Assembly: GCA_937901025.1 (NCBI GenBank)
Contig: CALCGR010000020.1
Coordinates: 1 to 9,616 of the forward strand
Direction of reading: 5' to 3'
Length of the DNA stretch: 9,616 nucleotides
From: an uncultured Bacteroidales bacterium
GTDB taxonomy: Bacteria; Bacteroidota; Bacteroidia; Bacteroidales; Paludibacteraceae
Part shown: positions 1 through 6,409 of the stretch, piece after piece
How the letters are laid out: every line of letters begins with the position of its first letter
Numbering within the stretch: position 1 is the first letter of the stretch
Notes under the pieces: generated by a model
The model's input: only the letters and a program-made list of their open reading frames with translations
What the model was told of the DNA's origin: nothing
Database searches by the model: none
Translations under genes and position numbers: made by a program

Positions 1-229
1 GACGATTGATGCGGTCAATCTTCACATCGAAATAATCGTTGATGACATACCCTCCGGCGGCGATACAGACCATGGAGATCATGAGAAGGCAGAGGAACCC
101 GTTGCTTAGGATGGCATCGTAGCGGATGGATTGTAAGACGGGGATGGCTACCCATTTCTCCATCACCCATACTAAGATGCCTAAGAAGACCAGGTTGGGT
201 AAGCGTATGAGACGAACGATATCCCGCAT
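1..229 (-). CDS. UbiA-family prenyltransferase, N-terminal part (cut by window edge)
   Basis: The frame is open from the ATG at 229-227 to the window edge, giving the first 76 residues. The segment around residues 10-28 is hydrophobic, and 41-63 forms a second likely membrane helix that runs into N64-D65-Y-F-D68-V-K-I-D72. This is the NDxxDxxxD motif with which UbiA-family membrane prenyltransferases bind Mg2+ and the prenyl diphosphate. Family members join polyprenyl chains to aromatic rings or to glycerol phosphate, and the acceptor cannot be told from this fragment. Bacteroidetes carry several paralogues, including ones annotated as geranylgeranylglycerol-phosphate geranylgeranyltransferases. 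The ATG shares one base with the amylase stop codon (TAATG), which implies translational coupling and membership of the pta operon. The remaining membrane segments and the second aspartate motif lie outside the window. Confidence 0.85.
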   Translation of the reverse strand, partial: MRDIVRLIRLPNLVFLGILVWVMEKWVAIPVLQSIRYDAILSNGFLCLLMISMVCIAAGGYVINDYFDVKIDRINR

Positions 230-1875
230 TACTTCGATGGTGACAGCTTAAGAATCACTCCTTTCCACGCGTCTAAGGAGAGATGAATGGGGGTCGTGGA
301 GGTGAAGGAGAGTTTTTTCCATTTCTTGCCGGTGAGTAGGTCCACGGCAGCGGCTTTGCGCCACTCTTTTTGCTTGAGATAAGCGAAGGCGTCCTCGGGG
401 ATATGGACGTCGATATCCACGTGCTTGTCGTCGAAGTTCGTGACGATGAGTAGGATATCCTCATCCTCTTTCCGCAGGAAAGCGAACTGTTCGTGCTTAT
501 TGAAATGTTCCGATTGGGCATACTCCAGGTCGTACATCAGTCCCTTGCTTATCGCTTGCTCATCCCTTGCTGCGGTGAGCAGTTTTTGGTAGAACTTCCG
601 CAGTTCTTTTTGTTCCTTGCTCAGGTTCTTGCCGTCGAACTTCCCGTGGTTAGCCCATGCTTGGATGGACTTGACGCCCCAATAGTCGAAGATAGAGGTG
701 TGGCCATCGATGCCGGAATATCCCTCATAGTCCATACCGGTCTCCCCGAGTTCTTGTCCGGAGTAGATGAGTAGCGGGTTTTTTCCTAAGGTGGCCGCTA
801 CGATCATTGCCGGTTCAGCGCATATCCCGCGTCCGCAGAAGAACCCGCTGGCGATACGTTGTTCGTCGTGGTTCTCGAGGAAATAAAGCATGCGGTCTTG
901 GATGTCCGCTACCGATTGCCAGTGTTGGGTGATACCCTCCACGGCCCAGTTCTTACTGGTTACGCCGCGCAGGTATTCATACATACCCACTTTGTCGTAT
1001 AGGTATTCGAACCCGGCGGCGAGAAAGTCGCGATAGAGGGTTGGGTTGTAACACTCTGCGATGAATTGAACCTCGGGGTAGAACGTATGCACTTGCGGGA
1101 TGACCCAACGCCAGAACTCGACGGGTACCATCTCTGCCATGTCCACGCGGAAGGCGTCAATACCCTTACGCGACCAGAAGCGAAGGATGTCGAGCATCTT
1201 CTTCCATGTATCGGGAATAGGGTTGAACTGTTTTTCTCCGCCGCCTTGGTAGTAGACGCCGTAGTTGAGTTTGACGGTCTCGTACCAATCGTCGCGATTA
1301 GGGCAAGCGGTAAAACAGTCGTTGCCGGTCACCTTGGCGGGGAACTCCTCATAACCTTGGATATCAAAGTTGGGAGCGAATCGCTGTCCGGGGATATAGT
1401 AGAAGTTATTGAGCGGAGAGAAGGCCCATTCGGGATGGTCGGTTTGTCCGAGGTCCTTGACGCCTTTGGGTTTGCAGGCCGACTTATACTCGCGCGCCAC
1501 ATGGTTGGGAACAAAGTCGATGATGACCTTCAGTCCGGCTTTATGGGTACGGCGCACTAATGCCTCAAACTCCGCTACGCGTTTTTCCGGGTCTTTGCTC
1601 AGGTCCGGGTCTACGTCGTAGTAGTCGGTGATGGCATACGGACTGCCGGCCTTACCTTTGGTGATAGCGGGGGTGTTAAACTCGGCCGTGGCATGGCGGA
1701 TGACGCCGGTGTACCATACGTGGGTAGCCCCTAAGTCGACAATCGCTTTGAGTGCTTTCGGGGTGATGTCCGCAAACGTACCACAGCCGTTTTCCTCCTT
1801 ACTACCATTGGGTTTACGCGTCTCGTTATAGTTGGTAAACGTACGAGGTAATAATTGATAGATGATGGGTTTCAT
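229..1875 (-). CDS. Cytoplasmic GH13 alpha-amylase family glycosidase
   Basis: This 548-residue glycoside hydrolase family 13 enzyme should hydrolyse alpha-1,4-glucosidic bonds in starch, glycogen or maltodextrins. All four conserved GH13 regions are visible. Region I is DFVPNH at 120-125. Region II is GIDAFRVDM with nucleophile D245. Region III is FIAECYN with acid/base E274. Region IV is FLENHDE with H336 and D337. A C-terminal beta domain follows from about residue 440. There is no signal peptide (it begins MKPIIYQLLPRTF), so it is probably cytoplasmic and acts on stored glycogen or imported oligosaccharides. I chose the ATG at 1875; a TTG three codons upstream (1884) is possible but less likely. 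It follows ackA by 28 bp and overlaps the UbiA gene by one base. It resembles a common Bacteroidales amylase that is separate from SusA and SusG. Exact substrate is unknown. Confidence 0.92.
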   Translation of the reverse strand: MKPIIYQLLPRTFTNYNETRKPNGSKEENGCGTFADITPKALKAIVDLGATHVWYTGVIRHATAEFNTPAITKGKAGSPYAITDYYDVDPDLSKDPEKRVAEFEALVRRTHKAGLKVIIDFVPNHVAREYKSACKPKGVKDLGQTDHPEWAFSPLNNFYYIPGQRFAPNFDIQGYEEFPAKVTGNDCFTACPNRDDWYETVKLNYGVYYQGGGEKQFNPIPDTWKKMLDILRFWSRKGIDAFRVDMAEMVPVEFWRWVIPQVHTFYPEVQFIAECYNPTLYRDFLAAGFEYLYDKVGMYEYLRGVTSKNWAVEGITQHWQSVADIQDRMLYFLENHDEQRIASGFFCGRGICAEPAMIVAATLGKNPLLIYSGQELGETGMDYEGYSGIDGHTSIFDYWGVKSIQAWANHGKFDGKNLSKEQKELRKFYQKLLTAARDEQAISKGLMYDLEYAQSEHFNKHEQFAFLRKEDEDILLIVTNFDDKHVDIDVHIPEDAFAYLKQKEWRKAAAVDLLTGKKWKKLSFTSTTPIHLSLDAWKGVILKLSPSK

Positions 1876-1882
1876 ATAGCTC

Positions 1883-1909
1883 AATTCATCATTTATAAAT
1901 TCATCATTT
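1883..1909. repeat. 12-bp tandem duplication between ackA and the amylase gene
   Basis: The sequence AATTCATCATTT occurs at 1883-1894 and again at 1898-1909, offset by 15 bp. On the coding (minus) strand each copy reads AAATGATGAATT. The ackA stop (TGA, 1906-1904) lies inside the upstream copy and is overlapped by an ATG. Each copy could therefore start a tiny peptide (MMNL and MMN) before the amylase ATG at 1875. Confidence 0.7.
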
Positions 1910-3103
1910 TTGAATCAACTCCAGGGTGTCGGAGGCGATCATCAGTTCTTCGTCGGTAGGGATGACCACCACTTTGACTTTGCTGTCGGGGGTAGAGATG
2001 ATTTTTTCCTCTCCGCGCACTTGGGCATTGATGGTCGGGTCAATCTTTACGCCTAAGAACTCGAGTCCTTCGACAGCTCCGGCACGCATGCTGGGTTGGT
2101 TTTCTCCCACACCGGCGGTGAACACGATGATATCCACGCCACCCATGGCGGCAGCAAAGGCACCGATATATTTCTTGATTTTGTAGTTGTACATCTTCAG
2201 CGCCAGGAGGGCTCTGGGGTCTTGGTTAGCGCAAGCGCTTTCGAGTTCGCGCATGTCCGACGAGACGCCGAACACACCTTGAACGCCGGATTTTTTATTG
2301 AGGTAGTTGGACATCTCGTCCGGGCTGAGGTTCAGTTTCTTTTGCAGGTACGTGATGGCACCTCCGTCCACGTCGCCCGAGCGGGTGCCCATCATGATAC
2401 CCTCCAGCGGGGTGAGTCCCATCGTGGTATCGATACACTGTCCGTTCTTCACGGCTGCCAGCGAGCCGCCATTGCCGATATGGCAAGTGATGATACGTTG
2501 TTTGGTATAGTCAACGCCTAAGAAATCGCATACGCGTTTGGAGACGTAGCGGTGACTCGTTCCGTGGAAGCCATAGCGACGAACGCCATATTTCTCGTAC
2601 ACCTCATAGGGTAGGGCATAGAGGAAAGCATAATCGGGCATGGTTTGGTGGAAAGCGGTATCGAAGACACCTACTTGTGGCAGTCCGGGCATGAGTTCGC
2701 TCACGGCGCGGATACCTTTTAGGTTGGCGGGATTATGCAACGGAGCTAAGTCGCTGCACGCCTCAAAGGCTTTCAGTACCTCGTCCGTGATGAGGACTGA
2801 CTGCTTAAATTTCTCGCCGCCGTGCACCATCCGATGGCCTACGGCATTGATTTCTTTGAGGGATTGGATAGCCCCGATCTGAGGGTCGGTAAGCAAGGAA
2901 AGGATGAACTTCACCCCTTCCGTATGTTCGGGGATGTCGTGCATGATCTGCCGTTTCTCCCCATTGGGGAGTTTGACCTTCACAAATGCTTCGGGCATAC
3001 CTACTCGTTCTGCACCTCCGGATGCAATCACTTCGCGCGTATCCATATTATACAGCGCATACTTAATGGATGAACTACCACAGTTTAATACCAGTATCTT
3101 CAT
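1904..3103 (-). CDS. ackA: Acetate kinase
   Basis: Acetate kinase interconverts acetyl phosphate plus ADP with acetate plus ATP and makes ATP in the second step of the Pta-AckA fermentation pathway. At 399 residues it has full family length. ASKHA-fold signatures are intact. The N-terminal VLNCGSSSIKY contains N7. VGHRMVHGGE contains R91. FDTAFHQTMP contains D148. RRYGFHGTSHRYV contains H180. HIGNGGS starts at 208. MGTRSGD contains R241. FTAGVGENQP starts at 328. TDEE near 383-386 carries the metal-binding glutamate. These match the active-site residues established for the Methanosarcina enzyme. The ATG at 3103 lies 4 bp after the pta stop, so the two genes are co-transcribed. A short duplicated spacer separates it from the amylase gene. 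Confidence 0.98.
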   Translation of the reverse strand: MKILVLNCGSSSIKYALYNMDTREVIASGGAERVGMPEAFVKVKLPNGEKRQIMHDIPEHTEGVKFILSLLTDPQIGAIQSLKEINAVGHRMVHGGEKFKQSVLITDEVLKAFEACSDLAPLHNPANLKGIRAVSELMPGLPQVGVFDTAFHQTMPDYAFLYALPYEVYEKYGVRRYGFHGTSHRYVSKRVCDFLGVDYTKQRIITCHIGNGGSLAAVKNGQCIDTTMGLTPLEGIMMGTRSGDVDGGAITYLQKKLNLSPDEMSNYLNKKSGVQGVFGVSSDMRELESACANQDPRALLALKMYNYKIKKYIGAFAAAMGGVDIIVFTAGVGENQPSMRAGAVEGLEFLGVKIDPTINAQVRGEEKIISTPDSKVKVVVIPTDEELMIASDTLELIQK

Positions 3104-3107
3104 ATTG

Positions 3108-4109
3108 TTAATCTTTGATGGCTTGGCAAGCCGTAATAATAATCATTTGTACGATATCCTGCACCTTACATCCGCGACTAAGGTCGTTGACGGGGGCGGC
3201 GATTCCTTGTAGGATAGGACCTACGGCGTCGGCACCGGAGAAACGCTCTACGAGTTTGTATCCGATGTTTCCGGCTTGCAGGTCGGGGAAGACCAGCACG
3301 TTGGCCTTACCGGCTACCTCGCTACCCGGAGCTTTGGTTTTCGCTACGGTAGCAATCAAGGCGGCATCGGCTTGCAGTTCGCCGTCGAGCATGAGTTCGG
3401 GGGCTTTCTCTTTAGCGATGCGTGTGGCCTGAGTCACTTTATCTATGAGTTCGTGCTTGGCACTCCCCTTCGTGGAGAAGGACAGCATTGCTACGCGGGG
3501 TTCGATACCGGCAATGCTCTTGGCTGTCTCGGCTGTGGAGATGGCTATTTGCGCTAACTCTTCCGCATTCGGACAGGGGTTAACCGCGCAGTCGGCAAAC
3601 ACGAGGAAGCCCTCTTCGCCTAATTGTTGGGCGGGGGTGAACATAAGGAAGGCTCCGCTCACTACCGATACACCGGGTTTGGTTTTGAGTATCTGGAAGG
3701 CCGGGCGAATCGTATCCGCCGTGGTGCCGCGAGCACCGGCCAGTTCGCCATCGGCATCGCCGTTCTTGATCATCAGGCAGCCTAAATACAGAGGGTCTTT
3801 CGCTTTTTTGGCGGCCTCCTCTTCGGTCATCCCCTTCGCCTTACGCAATTCGTATAAGAGGCTCGCGTACATACCCATACGCGCATCCGTCTCGGGGTCT
3901 ACAATCGTGGCTTGATCAATGAAGGTTAGTCCGCGTTCCTTTGCCATACTTAGGATGGTGGTCTGGTTACCGATGAGAATGAGTTGGGCAATACCTTCTT
4001 TTAGAATGGTATTGGCTGCTTCCAAGGTGCGAGGCTCATCGCCTTCCGGCAAAACGATGCGCTGAGGATGACTCTTCGCACGCGCAAGCATTTGTTCTAA
4101 AATATTCAT
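3108..4109 (-). CDS. pta: Phosphate acetyltransferase (short, single-domain type)
   Basis: Phosphotransacetylase converts acetyl-CoA plus phosphate into acetyl phosphate plus CoA, supplying AckA encoded 4 bp downstream. The 333-residue length equals the compact PTA_PTB class (as in Methanosarcina and B. subtilis) and lacks the N-terminal extension of the E. coli enzyme. Recognisable segments are RIVLPEGDEPRTLEAA (17-32), DGELAGARGTTADTIRPA (120-137), FADCAVNPCP (171-180), and the C-terminal AAPVNDLSRGCKVQDIVQ. The last segment carries S311, R312 and D318, which correspond to the catalytic Ser-Arg-Asp set described in Methanosarcina. The ATG at 4109 sits about 25 nt downstream of the transcription start predicted from the promoter at 4138-4168. 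First gene of the minus-strand operon. Confidence 0.98.
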   Translation of the reverse strand: MNILEQMLARAKSHPQRIVLPEGDEPRTLEAANTILKEGIAQLILIGNQTTILSMAKERGLTFIDQATIVDPETDARMGMYASLLYELRKAKGMTEEEAAKKAKDPLYLGCLMIKNGDADGELAGARGTTADTIRPAFQILKTKPGVSVVSGAFLMFTPAQQLGEEGFLVFADCAVNPCPNAEELAQIAISTAETAKSIAGIEPRVAMLSFSTKGSAKHELIDKVTQATRIAKEKAPELMLDGELQADAALIATVAKTKAPGSEVAGKANVLVFPDLQAGNIGYKLVERFSGADAVGPILQGIAAPVNDLSRGCKVQDIVQMIIITACQAIKD

Positions 4110-4137
4110 AGGATATAATCTTTTATTTTTCGCGTTG

Positions 4138-4168
4138 CAAAGTTACAAAAAATTGAGCATATATGCAA
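4138..4168 (-). promoter_or_regulatory. Promoter for the pta-ackA-amylase-ubiA operon
   Basis: On the minus strand a TTG (4168-4166) is followed by a 20-nt spacer and TAACTTTG (4145-4138). This fits the Bacteroidetes primary sigma-factor consensus TTG-N19-21-TAnnTTTG. The predicted start is near 4131-4134, giving a leader of about 22-25 nt before the pta ATG at 4109. Intergenic AT-rich DNA lies upstream of it. Confidence 0.8.
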
Positions 4169-4207
4169 ATAAATTGATAAGATTTTAAAAAAAAGTAATT
4201 TTTTTTC

Positions 4208-4240
4208 AAAAAAAGTTGTACAATTAAAAAAAAAGTTGTA
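4208..4240 (+). repeat. Direct repeat with 20-bp period in the ompA promoter
   Basis: AAAAAAAGTTGTA occurs at 4208-4220 and 4228-4240, exactly 20 bp apart. The first copy carries the -33 TTG and the second ends at the start of the -7 element, so the repeat spans the spacer of the promoter. Confidence 0.7.
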
Positions 4241-4246
4241 ACTTTG
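4216..4246 (+). promoter_or_regulatory. Promoter for the OmpA-like gene and downstream tRNA
   Basis: TTG at 4216-4218, a 20-nt spacer, and TAACTTTG at 4239-4246 match the Bacteroidetes promoter consensus. Dense A and T tracts lie upstream (4183-4214), as expected for a strong promoter. The predicted start is around 4250-4253, leaving a leader of about 60 nt. Confidence 0.85.
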
Positions 4247-4251
4247 CACGC

Positions 4252-4272
4252 TGAATGTGTAAATAGCATTCA
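4252..4272 (+). promoter_or_regulatory. Possible 5'-terminal mRNA hairpin in the ompA leader
   Basis: TGAATG (4252-4257) pairs perfectly with CATTCA (4267-4272) across a 9-nt loop. It lies at or within a few bases of the predicted transcription start. The rest of the leader is A/T rich and unstructured, with an A-rich stretch just before the ATG at 4311. By analogy with the E. coli ompA leader, a hairpin at the extreme 5' end could slow decay. That role is inference, and a 6-bp stem is modest. Confidence 0.4.
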
Positions 4273-4310
4273 ACGGAAGGTAAATTTGTAATTATTAAAT
4301 AAGAAAAGAT

Positions 4311-5789
4311 ATGAAAAAACTTATCCTTTTTTCCTTAGCTCTAATTAGTGCTTCGCTCATGGTAGCGGCTCCTGCTAATCGTCCAAATGCCAAGAACACC
4401 CGTACGGGTAGAGAAGAAAAGGGCATCCACCCTTGGGATGTTACAGAGAATGGTCGTAATAAGGTGTCCGACGAGGACGCTAACTGGTCGCTCTATCTGC
4501 ATGGCGGTTTTAACGTGTTCGATGGTGACTTTGCCTCTGAGAAGAAGCATAGCGTTTGTGGTCCGTCCATCGGTTTGGGTGCGGATTATAAGTTCAATCC
4601 TACGTGGGGAATGGGGTTTGATTACACGTTCCGTAATGTAGGTGTTTACGGGGATACGAAGACGGCGGATAATGCGGCTCGTTTATTGAAGGGTTTCCAA
4701 CATCAAGCGGTGGCTTATTTGAGTTTCGATATCTTCAATATCTTCTTTCCGAAGGCAACAACGAAGCTCTTTGCGTTGAACATCTTTGGTGGTGGTGGTG
4801 CTATGTTCTGGCGCAATCCTATCCAATATCCTACGGGTCGTTTTACCAAAGTGACCAATACGAACGGGGAAACGGTGAAGGTTTGGGAAGCAGAATATAA
4901 TAAGTACCATACCGCGAATCGTGAACCCGATAAGATGGATAAATACGAGGCCGTAGGTGCTTTGGAAGCCGGTCTGTCCTTTGACTTTAACGTATCGCGT
5001 GACTTGGCAATAGGTCTGCGTGCGCTCTATACGTACTATGTTTCGGATAAGGTGGATGGTCGTTTGCTCAGTAATAATAACGATGGTGTGTTTGATACAG
5101 AGCTCTTGCTGCGTTGGAAGATTGAGGCGGATAAGAAGTCACACGTGAACAACTACGTGAACAAGGGTAGAGTATTGGAAGGCAGTTTTGCCGGTGTGCC
5201 GAGAACGCCTGCTAAGAAGGATACGTTGGTTATCCTTCAACGCGATACGATTGAGGTATTCCATAAGGATACGGTTGTGATGGTAGTGGGTAACGGCGGA
5301 GATACCACGAATATTTACAATAGTACGATTAACTATATCACCAACCCCGAATCGGAGAAAGAGAACTACTTCTATGTATACTTTAACCCGGACCGCTACA
5401 ACTTGTCGGATGAGGCTTTGGTTATCATTCAACAGGTGGCTGACCGCATGGAACAGGAGCCTAACTTGTTTGCCGCCATCATTGGTTACTGCGATAACGT
5501 AGGTAGTGCAACATACAACAAACGTCTGGGTCAGGAACGTGCCCAAAACGTATTGGAGGAGTTGCAATTTGAGCACGGCGTAGAATCCGACCGAATGTTC
5601 GCCATCAGTAAAGGTATTGTGGTGGGTAAACGTAGTAGTGCACAATATGCACCGAACCGTCGTGTAGAGATCCGTCTGGTTGACCGTGCGTTCTTCAACG
5701 ACTTGCGTGCACAATATCGTGAGGATATCGAGTTGCAGAAGGCGTATATGAAACAGCGTGGCGTTAAGCAACCGACCACGAAACAATAA
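4311..5789 (+). CDS. OmpA-family outer-membrane protein
   Basis: This 492-residue protein is predicted to sit in the outer membrane and anchor it to peptidoglycan. A signal peptide covers about residues 1-22 (MKK, hydrophobic core, cleavage likely after AAPA). Residues 57-272 alternate glycine- and aromatic-rich strands typical of a beta-barrel (for example GLGADYKFNPTWGMGFDY). A linker at 303-325 has three DT-hydrophobic repeats (DTLVIL, DTIEVF, DTVVMV). The OmpA C-terminal peptidoglycan-binding domain spans about 353-456, with FNPDRYNLSDEA, GYCDNVGSATYNKRLGQERA (393-412, with D395) and NRRVEIRL (449-456). A short basic tail follows. It has its own strong promoter and A-rich leader, and a tRNA gene begins 14 bp after its stop. 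It could be called a PgOmpA-like major porin; the exact orthologue is not certain. Confidence 0.93.
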   Translation: MKKLILFSLALISASLMVAAPANRPNAKNTRTGREEKGIHPWDVTENGRNKVSDEDANWSLYLHGGFNVFDGDFASEKKHSVCGPSIGLGADYKFNPTWGMGFDYTFRNVGVYGDTKTADNAARLLKGFQHQAVAYLSFDIFNIFFPKATTKLFALNIFGGGGAMFWRNPIQYPTGRFTKVTNTNGETVKVWEAEYNKYHTANREPDKMDKYEAVGALEAGLSFDFNVSRDLAIGLRALYTYYVSDKVDGRLLSNNNDGVFDTELLLRWKIEADKKSHVNNYVNKGRVLEGSFAGVPRTPAKKDTLVILQRDTIEVFHKDTVVMVVGNGGDTTNIYNSTINYITNPESEKENYFYVYFNPDRYNLSDEALVIIQQVADRMEQEPNLFAAIIGYCDNVGSATYNKRLGQERAQNVLEELQFEHGVESDRMFAISKGIVVGKRSSAQYAPNRRVEIRLVDRAFFNDLRAQYREDIELQKAYMKQRGVKQPTTKQ

Positions 5790-5803
5790 CACTTTGTGTG
5801 TGG

Positions 5804-5878
5804 GGTCTCTTAGCTCAGTTGGTTAGTAGCACCTGACTCATAATCAGGGGGTCCAAGGTTCAAGCCCTTGAGGGACCA
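5804..5878 (+). tRNA. tRNA with CAT anticodon (elongator Met or Ile2)
   Basis: A complete cloverleaf can be drawn. The acceptor stem GGTCTCT/AGGGACC has one T-G wobble. The anticodon arm is CCTGA-CTCATAA-TCAGG with CAT at 5839-5841, the variable loop is GGGTC, and the T arm is CAAGG-TTCAAGC-CCTTG. A73 is at 5878 and CCA is not encoded. A paired first acceptor base and no GGG/CCC run in the anticodon stem argue against initiator tRNA. Elongator Met and the lysidine-modified Ile2 tRNA share this anticodon, and I cannot separate them securely. The D arm is one base longer than usual (75 nt in total), which leaves a C-T mismatch in the D stem. No promoter lies in the 14 bp upstream, so it is probably cut from the ompA transcript. 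Confidence 0.95.
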
Positions 5879-5879
5879 C

Positions 5880-5909
5880 AAAAAAAGCAGTCATCGAACT
5901 GCTTTTTTT
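5880..5909. terminator. Bidirectional intrinsic terminator (tRNA and smpB)
   Basis: A perfect 12-bp inverted repeat, AAAAAAAGCAGT (5880-5891) and ACTGCTTTTTTT (5898-5909), encloses the 6-nt loop CATCGA. With A tracts on one side and T tracts on the other it should stop transcription in both directions. On the plus strand it begins two bases after the tRNA. On the minus strand the smpB stop codon TGA (5893-5891) lies at the loop, so the last smpB codons form one arm. Confidence 0.88.
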
Positions 5910-6352
5910 GTTTCTCTTAATTCCCGATCCGCTTCGCGTTGTTTGATGGTCTGCCGTTTGTCGTATTCATGTTTACCTTGACAGAGTCCGATTTCCATCT
6001 TCGCGTACCCGTGCGCGTTAATAAATAAGGAGAGGGGGATGATCGTTTTACCGCTTTCTTTGGTCTGCCGTTCCAGTTTATTGAGTTCCTTGCGGGTGAG
6101 CAGCAGCTTGCGGTCGCGCCTTACCTCGTGATTGGCATAGGAGCCAAAACGATATTCGGAGATATTCATCTGCTTCACCCACAGTTCTCTACCCATGAAG
6201 ATACAATACGTATCCGCCAAGGAAGCCTTGCTCTCCCGAATGGACTTAATCTCCGTTCCGAAGAGTTGAATCCCGGCTACGTACTTATCGAGGATGGCGT
6301 AATCAAAAAACGCCCTTCGATTCTTGATATGTACCTCACTTTTGGCGTGCAT
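5891..6352 (-). CDS. smpB: SsrA-binding protein SmpB
   Basis: SmpB binds tmRNA and positions it in the decoding site of stalled ribosomes during trans-translation. From the ATG at 6352 the protein has 153 residues, normal for Bacteroidetes. It shows the OB-fold core with GTEIKSIRESKASLAD (32-47), ELWVKQMNISEY (56-67) and RRDRKLLL (78-85). The basic tail, including KHEYDKRQTIKQREADRE (127-144), is the part that enters the ribosomal A site. The frame stays open upstream to 6409, but that extension crosses the promoter and is not homologous, so the ATG at 6352 is preferred. It is divergent from the RNase R-like gene. Its last codons (T-K-K-A-V-R) are written in the arm of the terminator, which may constrain this end of the tail. 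The tmRNA gene itself is not in the window. Confidence 0.97.
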   Translation of the reverse strand: MHAKSEVHIKNRRAFFDYAILDKYVAGIQLFGTEIKSIRESKASLADTYCIFMGRELWVKQMNISEYRFGSYANHEVRRDRKLLLTRKELNKLERQTKESGKTIIPLSLFINAHGYAKMEIGLCQGKHEYDKRQTIKQREADRELRETKKAVR

Positions 6353-6378
6353 GATGCGGTATTTCTCAAAATTTGCTG

Positions 6379-6409
6379 CAAAAATAGTTAAAATTTTGCA
6401 AATATGCAA
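6379..6409 (-). promoter_or_regulatory. smpB promoter
   Basis: On the minus strand TTG (6409-6407), a 20-nt spacer and TATTTTTG (6386-6379) match the Bacteroidetes consensus. Predicted start is near 6372-6375, about 20 nt before the smpB ATG. Its -33 element lies inside the spacer of the opposing rnr promoter. Confidence 0.78.

Larger units (their letters stand above)
4136..4248. repeat. 13-bp inverted repeat forming the two divergent -7 regions
   Basis: TTGTAACTTTGCA is present on the plus strand at 4236-4248 and on the minus strand at 4148-4136, exactly 100 bp apart. Each copy contains a TAACTTTG -7 element, one firing toward the ompA-like gene and one toward pta. The identity extends beyond the TAnnTTTG consensus on both sides. 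Confidence 0.85.

Noticed and set aside
1066..1560. Open frame of 164 codons on the plus strand opposite the amylase
   Set aside because: It is a shadow of the GH13 gene; the amylase's conserved regions explain the sequence fully.
4199..4214. T8-C-A7 palindrome as a terminator between pta and ompA
   Set aside because: It has no G-C stem and lies between two outward-facing promoters, where an A/T-rich upstream activating tract is the simpler reading.
4281..4288. A second TAnnTTTG match (TAAATTTG) in the ompA leader
   Set aside because: No TTG lies about 20 nt upstream, and it would leave a leader of under 20 nt. The promoter at 4216-4246 is far better.
5139..5792. Long open frame on the minus strand opposite the porin gene
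   Set aside because: It is antisense to an unambiguous OmpA-family gene, has no domain I recognise, and no promoter or conserved start.
5804..5878. Initiator tRNA-fMet
   Set aside because: The first acceptor pair is formed and the anticodon stem lacks the three G-C pairs typical of initiator tRNA.
6353..6409. N-terminal extension of SmpB by 19 residues
   Set aside because: The extension runs through the smpB promoter, is AT-rich low-quality sequence, and other SmpB proteins start at the MHAKSE-like position.
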